A stretch of 17,406 bases of DNA from Candidatus Collierbacteria bacterium CG_4_9_14_3_um_filter_43_16 (lineage in GTDB: Bacteria; Patescibacteriota; Microgenomatia; UBA1400; MFAQ01), in the NCBI GenBank assembly GCA_002789895.1, contig PFUC01000047.1, positions 1-17,406 on the forward strand. The letters are read 5' to 3'. The notes under the pieces are model-generated. The model worked only from the letters and a program-made list of their open reading frames with translations. It had not been told where the DNA came from and ran no database searches. The position numbers were made by a program, and so were the translations under genes. This document shows, piece by piece, positions 6,484-12,568 of this stretch. Positions within the stretch are counted from its first letter, which is position 1. Every line of letters starts with the position of its first letter.

Positions 6484-7053
6484 ATGGAGACTGGAGCTAA
6501 AACATTAGAAACAGAAAAGGAAAGTTTTAGCCTGGGATTTATTATGATCAAAGGAGATCTGGGTAAAGAAGTTACGAGAAATGATCCTTCAATAATACCG
6601 GGAAGCCGAGAATCAGAACTGAAAATTAATAAGTGGTTGTCTGCCTCATTGGAGGAATACGCAAGAGTTGTGTGTGGCGTTATCGTCAAGATCAAACAGG
6701 TAAAAATCATCAAGGGATTGAGTAAAGAACAGCTTGTTGAATTGTACGGAGACGATCACGGAAAGTGGCTAGATAGTCTAACTAAGGATGATTACGCTAA
6801 ACACATGGAGGTTTACGATGGATCAATGTCTCCAATTGTCCTCGGCATAGTAAAGGTTAACAAGGCTAGAAATGCGTCAGAAGCAGAAGAAAAACTAATT
6901 AAAGTTAGAGACACATTAAGGGATGATTGGCACGATTACTTAGGGAAAAAGGAGATATTGCTATCTGGAGGGTCAAAATTGTTTTTATCTGCAATGCATG
7001 TAGGAAATTACGATAATGACCGAGGCTTTCTAAAGAAGTTTGACCTAGTTTAA
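6484..7053 (+). CDS. Conserved-looking protein of unknown function, paired with NUDIX
   Basis: This 189-residue protein is soluble and charged, with no signal peptide or membrane segment. I do not recognise the family. The middle holds an acidic, tryptophan-containing region (LVELYGDDHGKWLDSLTKDD, about 82-101). A helical part with VRDTLRDDWHDYLGKKEILL (about 142-162) follows, and the end is rich in glycine and aromatic residues. It starts 8 bp after the NUDIX stop and is presumably in the same transcript, so it may act on the same pathway. There is no Shine-Dalgarno. Its stop overlaps the stop of the converging methyltransferase gene by 4 bp, leaving no room for a terminator between the two. 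Confidence 0.75.
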   Translation: METGAKTLETEKESFSLGFIMIKGDLGKEVTRNDPSIIPGSRESELKINKWLSASLEEYARVVCGVIVKIKQVKIIKGLSKEQLVELYGDDHGKWLDSLTKDDYAKHMEVYDGSMSPIVLGIVKVNKARNASEAEEKLIKVRDTLRDDWHDYLGKKEILLSGGSKLFLSAMHVGNYDNDRGFLKKFDLV

Positions 7054-7784
7054 CAGTTTTTAGCTACAATCAAAACATTCTTCGCTGGTAGCTCCTCAGA
7101 TAATGAGCTAATTATAATCATTTCTGTTGCCTTTTCAATCTCTAAAGCTTGTGGAGTTACTTCTTCAACATGAAGTCCAGATTTATTTATCATGCCTTCA
7201 AAATCTTTTGCAGAAAAATATTGATAAAGCTGTTCTGCCTCACTGGTCCAATATTCTTTATCCAAATACCTCGCTTTTGTTAAAAATACAGATAGTGTAA
7301 ATTTGTTTGTTTTAATTTTATTTTTGGAGATATTTTTCAATGTCAACGAGACGGCCGTGTATTCTTTAACCAATTTTTCAAACTTCTTCCTCCAGGTTTC
7401 ATTTACAAGTTCTATTTCAATTTCTTTATCAGCATCATTAGGTCTTATACCATCTAAAAGAATGATTTCTCCTTCACCATTTAGCAATTTTGATACACCT
7501 TGGAAGACTGATTTAATTCTTTCTCTTCTTATTTCTATTTCCTCGTTTGGAAATAATTCATGTAAGACGTTGCATAAAATTATCACGTCATATTGTTTTA
7601 CTAGGTTAATTTTCTTCTCAAGATTTGTCTGAACAAAGGTAATTAAACCGTATTTATTCGATCCATGTTGCATTGCGTCTTGGTCTGAATCAATACCAAC
7701 ATAACTAACACGATCCCGAAAATTACTTGGTAATTCTTGATTTATTCTGTTTAACATTGCTCCGCTAAAACAGCCGACATCCAA
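7050..7784 (-). CDS. Class I SAM-dependent methyltransferase, main part (frame-broken gene)
   Basis: This 244-codon frame opens inside motif I of a Rossmann-fold methyltransferase (DVGCFSG, glycine-rich SAM loop). Other features are an acidic strand end VSYVGIDSD (motif II), DVIILCNVLHEL (motif IV region) and GEGEIILLDGI. The C-terminal half is helical, with no recognised substrate domain. The only start in frame is TTG 7784, which would cut off the first strand of the SAM fold. Upstream in this frame (KTIRV) there is an immediate TAA. The missing N-terminus is encoded one frame over at 7790-7915, so the intact gene would be 7050-7915 with one extra base in an A6 run. It is the last gene of the radical SAM operon. 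Confidence 0.85.
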   Translation of the reverse strand: MDVGCFSGAMLNRINQELPSNFRDRVSYVGIDSDQDAMQHGSNKYGLITFVQTNLEKKINLVKQYDVIILCNVLHELFPNEEIEIRRERIKSVFQGVSKLLNGEGEIILLDGIRPNDADKEIEIELVNETWRKKFEKLVKEYTAVSLTLKNISKNKIKTNKFTLSVFLTKARYLDKEYWTSEAEQLYQYFSAKDFEGMINKSGLHVEEVTPQALEIEKATEMIIISSLSEELPAKNVLIVAKNC

Positions 7785-7789
7785 AACTC

Positions 7790-7915
7790 TTATTGTTTTT
7801 TACTCCTTAATTGTTTTGAGATTATATCCACCGTTGTAGAAATAACTATATTTTTACTCTCTCCGCTATCCAATCTCTTGGTAAGATAATCAAAATAAGC
7901 ATTTTTATCTGGCAT
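7790..7915 (-). CDS. N-terminal piece of the methyltransferase (before the A6 frame break)
   Basis: A frame of 41 codons starts at ATG 7915 inside the last codons of the radical SAM gene (11-bp overlap, typical of translational coupling). It begins MPDKNAYFDYLTKRLDSGES and ends RSKKQ at TAA 7790-7792. If one A is added to the A6 run at 7796-7801, reading passes from RSKK straight into TIRVLDVGCFSG, a perfect motif I with its preceding strand. A ribosome-site-like AAGGAG (7807-7802) lies just before the run. It could help re-initiation or frameshifting, or be chance. Confidence 0.7.
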   Translation of the reverse strand: MPDKNAYFDYLTKRLDSGESKNIVISTTVDIISKQLRSKKQ

Positions 7916-8942
7916 TTTCTTTGTCTTCAATTATCTGTAATAAGGATGGTCCGGAACCATAATAACAATATGGATTTGTAATCGAAGAATCTTTTTTTCT
8001 TAACAACTCTAATTCGAAATTTGGACCAGGACACGTTTTGCTATATTTATCACATCTACGACAAAATAGTTCTAATTTTCTGGACTCTTCTCGAAAAGAT
8101 TCAAGTTTTTTACTTTTCTGCCAGATATCGTATATATTATCCGTTTTGATATTTCCCAGCTCGTATGATGAATCAACATAGGGTATATATCCTCCAGCCC
8201 ACAAACTACCATCACTCATAATGTTGAACCTCGTATAACCATCTGGAGGTCCAACTTTTAGACCAAATTCATCATAAATACCACATCTAGAAGAATTATC
8301 AATAGTTGATTGTTCAAAATGGAGGATATTTAGATTGGGATACTTTGGTCTCAGTTTGTCGGCTTGTTTTGACATTTCATAAAATTCATCAAAGGTTACC
8401 AAACCATCTTCTTTCTTAAACTCACTCCCTCTGCCGATAAACCTTGTGATAAAGAAATTTATTTCTGTCACATATTTAGATGCCAAATCCAACATATATT
8501 CAAGATCATTCAAAGAATATTTATTAATTAATGTATTGATTCTCATCTTGACTCCCAATTCGTGCATTCGTTTCAGGTTTGATAATGTACGATCAAATGT
8601 GTTGCATCCCCTGTTTGCCTCATGGTGTTCTTTTCTTCCATCGATACTAACTGTGACTTGTTCAATATCTAACTCCGCAAACTTTTTGTTTATTTCATCA
8701 TTAAAATACGCTGCGTTTGTGTTACAAGATACCGCAAAACCCAACTCTTTGGCAGATTTCAGAATTTCAAACAAATCTGACCTCCTGGTTAATTCTCCCC
8801 CAGTAAACCTCAAATCCAAAACATTTGCCTTCCTTAGATCAACTAAACTCTTTTTTATTTCATCAGTGCTCAATTCATTTGGTCTAGGCTTTCCTGACCT
8901 GTTAAAGCATGATTTACACTGAAGATTACATGCTAGAGTCAA
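7905..8942 (-). CDS. Radical SAM protein with SPASM/twitch-like C-terminus
   Basis: This 345-codon frame carries the radical SAM cluster motif CNLQCKSC (C5, C9, C12) and the SAM-binding TGGE (47-50). The C-terminal part resembles SPASM/twitch domains: C220 and G-rich SDGSLWAGGYI, the hallmark ELGNIKTDNIYDIW (261-274), then C294, C297 and C304 for an auxiliary Fe-S cluster. The usual cysteine after the DG turn is absent. Such enzymes modify ribosomal peptides or proteins by radical chemistry. The only start in this frame is TTG 8942, which leaves four residues before the cluster and removes strand 1. The same frame encodes ADIIYSPTRIYYELTLAC upstream, so the true protein is longer and joins 8939-9169 through an (AG)5 tract. 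Confidence 0.9.
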   Translation of the reverse strand: MTLACNLQCKSCFNRSGKPRPNELSTDEIKKSLVDLRKANVLDLRFTGGELTRRSDLFEILKSAKELGFAVSCNTNAAYFNDEINKKFAELDIEQVTVSIDGRKEHHEANRGCNTFDRTLSNLKRMHELGVKMRINTLINKYSLNDLEYMLDLASKYVTEINFFITRFIGRGSEFKKEDGLVTFDEFYEMSKQADKLRPKYPNLNILHFEQSTIDNSSRCGIYDEFGLKVGPPDGYTRFNIMSDGSLWAGGYIPYVDSSYELGNIKTDNIYDIWQKSKKLESFREESRKLELFCRRCDKYSKTCPGPNFELELLRKKDSSITNPYCYYGSGPSLLQIIEDKENAR

Positions 8943-9169
8943 TTCGTAATATATTCTAGTCGGAGAATAAATAATATCAGCCCGAAAATCTTCTCTCTCT
9001 CTGCTTTTAAATACTCACAGTCTTCTAACTCCAAACGACTAGAGTTCAAAAAGTTTGGCAAATCGGCTTTTAATACGAATTTATGCTTTAGTCTTGGTTT
9101 GTCAAAAAATATATATCCAAAGGGTTCTTCCCTGATAACATAGTCCTTTCTAGCAAATGTGTTTGGCAT
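8939..9169 (-). CDS. Small PqqD/RRE-like N-terminal domain of the radical SAM protein (separate frame)
   Basis: This frame encodes 76 residues from ATG 9169 (82 from the alternative TTG 9187). ATG is preferred because a perfect TATAAT ends 6 nt before it. The start MPNTFARKDYVIREEPFGY then IFFDKPRLKHKFV gives a three-strand pattern like the N-terminus of PqqD/MftB-type peptide-binding proteins (RiPP recognition elements), though shorter. This resemblance is by eye only. After residue EYLKAERE the frame runs into an unrelated-looking tail (KIFGLILFILRLEYITN). Removing one AG from the (AG)5 tract at 8993-9002 gives EREDFRADIIYSP and continues into the radical SAM core. It is probably not a stand-alone gene. 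Confidence 0.6.
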   Translation of the reverse strand: MPNTFARKDYVIREEPFGYIFFDKPRLKHKFVLKADLPNFLNSSRLELEDCEYLKAEREKIFGLILFILRLEYITN

Positions 9170-9175
9170 CTGCTT

Positions 9176-9181
9176 ATTATA
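9176..9181 (-). promoter_or_regulatory. -10 box of the radical SAM operon
   Basis: A perfect TATAAT on the minus strand ends exactly 6 nt before ATG 9169. No convincing -35 is seen at 16-18 bp. It decides the start in favour of the ATG over the upstream TTG 9187, which would precede the transcription start. Confidence 0.55.
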
Positions 9182-9223
9182 TCTCAAACTCTCTCTATCT
9201 CATAGTCTGTAAATGAATCCTTT

Positions 9224-9285
9224 GTGCCTGCGGAGCAGGCACTTGGCCGGAAGGCCAAAAGGGGCTCGGTATGACCCTCGCCCCT
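9224..9285. repeat. Three consecutive GC-rich hairpins
   Basis: GTGCCTGC-GGA-GCAGGCAC (9224-9242) is followed without a gap by TTGGCC-GGAA-GGCCAA (9243-9258). Then AGGGGC (9260-9265) can pair with GCCCCT (9280-9285). They lie upstream of the radical SAM promoter and end no gene on the plus strand, so they are not obvious terminators. They look like insertion-type mini-hairpins. The hairpin at 172-186 has a similar design. Confidence 0.7.
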
Positions 9286-9494
9286 AATCAACAAACACTA
9301 ACACCTCCAATAAACTTCCTGCAAGGTGCGACTAGAACCCTGCTTATTAACGATCTTGATCAGAGATAAGAAATGGTTCAAAACTGTACGTCTACAATTC
9401 TCCCCAGTTCTCCAAGCGTTTCACAAGCATGAGATACTTCTTAGGTATCTATTTTCATAGTAAACATATTTTTCACAAAGATCAAGACCTTAGT
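9286..9494. other. Gene-free stretch between hairpins and dispersed repeat
   Basis: No supported gene lies here. A 32-codon plus-strand ORF (ATG 9271, start MTLAPNQQTLTPPIN) and a 12-codon minus-strand ORF occur, but neither has a ribosome site or a protein-like pattern that I can defend. I looked for a radical SAM substrate peptide here and found none convincing. Confidence 0.4.
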
Positions 9495-9692
9495 CGTCAT
9501 TGCGAGTTTGGCAACCTGCCTGCCGTAGGTCGAATATATCGTGTATTTCACGATCAGGTCTCACTCCACTCGTCATTGCGAATCTTGTACTCAAGCTGAA
9601 GCAATCTCCGCCATTAAGAGTACATTCAACCTATTATCTAAATTCCACCATCGGGGATTGCTTCGGTTCGGAATACCGAAACTCGCAATGAC
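9495..9692. repeat. Dispersed GTCATTGCGAG-type repeat, compound copy
   Basis: CGTCATTGCGAG occurs at 9495 and again as CGTCATTGCGAA at 9571. The inverted end CTCGCAATGAC lies at 9682-9692. Inside, CTGAAGCAATCTCCG and the inverted CGGGGATTGCTTCGG (9653-9667) form inner arms. The part 9571-9692 aligns along its length with the copy at 14232-14372 (shared GCAATCYCCGCCATTA, ATCGGRGATT and TACCGAAAYTCGCAATGAC-like segments). No transposase is encoded. It has the form of a non-autonomous palindromic element placed between the radical SAM operon and the comEC cluster. Confidence 0.8.
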
Positions 9693-9720
9693 AAAGCCTA
9701 TCACGAAAGAAACCGGGAAA

Positions 9721-10500
9721 TTATTTCTCCGTAAACACTTTCCGTTCTTTTCCATCAGTCACCAGCGTAATTGTGCCTGATTTATCCGTCCTCAAGGTTT
9801 TCGCCCCCACTGCCTCTAACCGCATCAAAGTATCACTGGCTGGGTGACCATAGCTATTCTTCGCCCCCACCGAAAGGATCGCCAACTTAGGCATAATCTT
9901 TTCCAAGAACTCTTTGGCAGAACCATATTTAGATCCATGATGCGAGACTTTTAGTACGTCCGTCTTTATTAGCACTGATCTCTCTGATAGTGCCAATTCC
10001 GTAGCCGTGTCGATATCTCCTGTGTATAGAACCGAAAGATTTCCATAGACTAGTCTGATGACCACCGACGACTCGTTTGACTCACTGCCACTAGCCATGA
10101 CCTTCTCCACCACAAGTTCAGATCCCTTCAATATATCAAAATCTAAACTACCATAACGGACAATATCTCCAGTGCTCGGTTTATCAATAATTCTCCCAAT
10201 CATATACCGGCTTTTTATTCCCGGTAGAGCCCCCACATGATCTTTGTCTGTATGACTCAAAAAGACGACTTCAATCTGCCTATCCCAGAAAGGAATCAAC
10301 CTCCCAAGACACTCAGTCACCCTACTTTCATTTGCACCAGTGTCCACTAACGCCTGGAATGACCCCAAAACGATCACAGAGGCGTCTCCCTGCCCCACGT
10401 CACAAAAAACCACATGCAGTTTCCCGTCTGGCCACTGCTGCCAAACCCACAATACAAGCAATATCCCAACTACACCACTCCATCTTTTCCAATTCACCAT
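9721..10500 (-). CDS. ComEC C-terminal-type metallo-beta-lactamase-fold protein
   Basis: This 259-residue protein has an N-terminal membrane helix (WSGVVGILLVLWVWQQW) and then the extracytoplasmic metallo-beta-lactamase domain found at the end of ComEC. Motifs in order are VVFCDVGQGDAS, ALVDTG, the metal site SHTDKDHVGAL, LYTGDID, KVSHHGSKYG and SYGHPAS. In ComEC this domain is proposed to degrade the non-transported DNA strand during uptake. ATG 10500 is preferred over TTG 10503. It follows the comEC channel part on the same strand after 43 bp. Those 43 bp still encode a hydrophobic segment in this frame up to a TGA, suggesting the two were once one protein. It is likely co-transcribed with comEA and comEC. 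Confidence 0.9.
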   Translation of the reverse strand: MVNWKRWSGVVGILLVLWVWQQWPDGKLHVVFCDVGQGDASVIVLGSFQALVDTGANESRVTECLGRLIPFWDRQIEVVFLSHTDKDHVGALPGIKSRYMIGRIIDKPSTGDIVRYGSLDFDILKGSELVVEKVMASGSESNESSVVIRLVYGNLSVLYTGDIDTATELALSERSVLIKTDVLKVSHHGSKYGSAKEFLEKIMPKLAILSVGAKNSYGHPASDTLMRLEAVGAKTLRTDKSGTITLVTDGKERKVFTEK

Positions 10501-10550
10501 CAATCTTAATCATAAAACGTGCAGGAGGGCAAGCAAAACTACCCACTTAA
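10501..10550 (-). other. Residual coding between the two comEC parts
   Basis: After the comEC stop (TAA 10549-10547), the frame used by the MBL gene reads upstream as LDSLEIKWVVLLALLHVL, then TGA, then LRL and the MBL start. A hydrophobic segment at this place is what an unbroken ComEC would have between its channel and MBL domains. One frame change near 10555 and the TGA at about 10512 separate them now. Confidence 0.5.
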
Positions 10551-11665
10551 TTTCCAAAGAATCTAATTATCAGAACCATCCAGTGCGCCAGTGCGTAGGT
10601 AGACCAAGCGAAAACTCCTGGAGACACCAACATGCCTACCCCAAAAACCATTAGGGGTGGCACAAGAGGTAATATCAAAATATTACTTAGTATACCAAAA
10701 AGACTCATTCTTCCAAAATGCCACCAGATAATCGGCATGGTCACTAACATTGTCGACAACGATGATGTTACTCCAATACTCCCCGCCAAATTAATTAGCC
10801 CATCACCGATCTTATCTGCAAACTTTTTTGAGAGCCAAGGTTCCATCACCATCAGACCAAAGCTAGCGGCCACTGAAAGTTGAAAGCTTGCACTAGACAA
10901 AAGACTTGGATCAAACATTAGCATTATCCAAGCCGTAAACGTCAGTATCCAACCGGAACTACTTCCCCTGCCCAGCACCTGTCCAAGATACATTAGTCCC
11001 GCCATCCAGACAGCCCGAACCACGGGAGGATCCAATCCAGCCAACAAAGCATAAAAAATCATTGCCGCGATCGCTATCCAAATTGCGAAAGGTCTGCGCA
11101 TAAACCAAAAGCTCAAAGACAAAACCACACTACCAACAAGTAAAATATTGTAGCCTGAAGCCACAGCAATATGTACTGATCCACTTTTGATCATTTGCTG
11201 ATATAGTTTTTGCCCTATATCTTTTTCATATCCCAAGACTATTCCAGCGATTAACCCTGCTTCCGGTTCAGGCACAAACTTTTTATAGACAGAAACTAAA
11301 CTTTCACGGAAATTATTTAAATAATCCCTGTCTTGAGTTCTCGACTCCTTGAGTTCTTGACTTCTTCCCTTTATCTCTATTTTCGCGTTGGTAAGCCACA
11401 ATTTACCGGCGAAACCGTCTATCACTCTCGTATCTATATTGCCAATTACGCTAATCTTATTGTCACGATATTTTGCGCATACCTCCTCAGTCAAAAATAC
11501 AAAACGGTTCATTCTTATGATACACTTTGTGGCATATTGAGATAATGTGTTGGCGTACCCTGTTACTCGTATCTTTTCTCCAGGTTCAAAAATGAGTATA
11601 CTAAACCAACCTAGAATACATCGTAATCCAAACAATAATAATAGAATCAAGATGCGTTTTTTCAT
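10547..11665 (-). CDS. comEC: ComEC/Rec2 DNA-uptake channel, N-terminal part
   Basis: This 372-residue protein is the membrane channel that carries single-stranded DNA into the cell. The order is a signal-anchor helix (ILILLLLFGLRCILGW), an OB-like DUF4131 region (about 30-105), then the Competence domain from about 135 with several membrane helices. Family signatures are LIAGIVLGYEKDIG, SGSVHIAVASGYNILLVG and DPPVVRAVWMAGLMYL. It ends with ...WMVLIIRFFGN, where the usual C-terminal MBL domain would follow but is encoded separately. The linker SQELKESRTQDR is made by two 15-bp near-identical DNA units (11332-11346 and 11348-11362), a local repeat expansion. ATG 11665 is chosen over GTG 11668, which abuts the comEA stop. 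Confidence 0.9.
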   Translation of the reverse strand: MKKRILILLLLFGLRCILGWFSILIFEPGEKIRVTGYANTLSQYATKCIIRMNRFVFLTEEVCAKYRDNKISVIGNIDTRVIDGFAGKLWLTNAKIEIKGRSQELKESRTQDRDYLNNFRESLVSVYKKFVPEPEAGLIAGIVLGYEKDIGQKLYQQMIKSGSVHIAVASGYNILLVGSVVLSLSFWFMRRPFAIWIAIAAMIFYALLAGLDPPVVRAVWMAGLMYLGQVLGRGSSSGWILTFTAWIMLMFDPSLLSSASFQLSVAASFGLMVMEPWLSKKFADKIGDGLINLAGSIGVTSSLSTMLVTMPIIWWHFGRMSLFGILSNILILPLVPPLMVFGVGMLVSPGVFAWSTYALAHWMVLIIRFFGN

Positions 11666-11668
11666 CAC

Positions 11669-12292
11669 CTAATAGACTGTCAGTTTTTCTCGATTTTTTT
11701 CTAAAATCTGTTTGGTCATTCCACCCCTGCTAACCACCTCATCGACACTAGCATAAGGTCTATTTTTCACAATGCTCTCTGCTCTTGCCGGGCCTACCCC
11801 CCAAAGGGTATCCAGTTCACCCACCGTGGCAGTATTTAAATTTACTAATCTTATATTATTTTTAGCCTCCACATACCCCATATCTGTGGGGGTATCGGTG
11901 AGAAACGGGATATATATCTTTTGTCCATCCTTAACTTCCTGGGCCAAATTAAGATTTTTTTCACAGAACATACGGTCGGCCTTTTCCGTGAATCCACCTG
12001 CCGCGATCAGAACATCCTTTATTCTGGACCCACCTGATAATTCATACACACCTGGAGAAAATACTGCCCCTTCTATGTCGACTACCAGCTTCTTTATCAG
12101 CTCTCGATCAGATAAACCTGATCTAGTCGCATCCAAATATTCTACTTGAACTTGATTGTCTTTTGTAATCCCTCTAAAAAGGCTTATTCCCGACACAACT
12201 AACCCAATAGCCAATAAACCAATCAACACCCCATCCATCTTGGTTAATTTCCCTAGTTTATTCCAAAGAGTTTCAGACACCATTTTTATCAT
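11669..12292 (-). CDS. comEA: ComEA-like DNA-binding competence protein
   Basis: This 207-residue protein has one N-terminal membrane helix (GVLIGLLAIGLVVSGISLF). An SLBB-like domain (VVDIEGAVFSPGVYEL to KDGQKIYIPF, about 70-130) follows, and the C-terminal helix-hairpin-helix pair has the ComEA signature LVNLNTATVGELDTLWGVGPARAESIV. The protein sits on the outer face of the membrane, binds double-stranded DNA and hands it to ComEC, encoded immediately downstream. The first ATG (12292) lies inside a good -10 box. If that promoter is used, translation must start at Met4 (12283), 4 nt after the -10. Both starts leave the domains intact. Confidence 0.93.
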   Translation of the reverse strand: MIKMVSETLWNKLGKLTKMDGVLIGLLAIGLVVSGISLFRGITKDNQVQVEYLDATRSGLSDRELIKKLVVDIEGAVFSPGVYELSGGSRIKDVLIAAGGFTEKADRMFCEKNLNLAQEVKDGQKIYIPFLTDTPTDMGYVEAKNNIRLVNLNTATVGELDTLWGVGPARAESIVKNRPYASVDEVVSRGGMTKQILEKNREKLTVY

Positions 12293-12315
12293 AACACTGA
12301 ATGCCGACCAGTCAA
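12288..12315 (-). promoter_or_regulatory. Possible promoter of the comEA-comEC cluster
   Basis: On the minus strand TTGACT (12315-12310) and TATGAT (12293-12288) are 16 bp apart. The -10 overlaps the first comEA ATG, so the functional start would be ATG 12283. The distance of 4 nt from -10 to that ATG is slightly short for a leaderless start, hence the moderate confidence. The gap 12293-12567 holds no gene and is AT-rich. Confidence 0.5.
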
Positions 12316-12530
12316 AATATGTATTTCTCCATCACAAGAAATTCATCTCCTCCTGAATTTCCGCAATAAAATTACGTCTTACTTCGACGAATAATTACCA
12401 GTATTTATTTGCGATGATATAACAACATAGGTGTGAATTGTTAATCACATGCATTATCTTTGTGCTAATTTAACTACAATATATATCAATCTTTCAATTT
12501 TGCTCCAATATCCCTATCGTCTCCAAATCA

Positions 12531-12568
12531 TTTACACCCAATCTCCATTTGTACTATTATTAATAGTA
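12531..12568 (+). promoter_or_regulatory. Promoter with a 17-bp palindrome at the start site
   Basis: TTTACA (12531-12536) lies 18 bp before TATTAT (12555-12560), which ends 7 nt before the ATG at 12568. The perfect palindrome TACTATTA-T-TAATAGTA (12552-12568) covers the -10 and the predicted start, ending in the A of the ATG. It could be an operator. Because it is AT-only apart from one C and one G, chance is also possible. Confidence 0.6.

Noticed and set aside
7303..7632. 109-codon plus-strand ORF over the methyltransferase gene
   Set aside because: It is a shadow of the minus-strand gene, with a Ser/Phe-rich product and no start signal.
9271..9369. 32-codon plus-strand ORF as a radical SAM precursor peptide
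   Set aside because: It lies on the opposite strand, starts inside a hairpin, and has no leader/core pattern or ribosome site.
9495..9692. CRISPR array or insertion sequence at the repeated GTCATTGCGAG motif
   Set aside because: The units are not evenly spaced, spacers are absent, and no transposase or cas gene is present. It fits a non-autonomous palindromic repeat.
10512..10514. TGA in the comEC gap read as a sense codon (Gracilibacteria/SR1 code)
   Set aside because: TGA ends other genes here in natural places (16790-16792 after the conserved surface-protein ending, 15357-15359), and glycine uses GGN codons freely.
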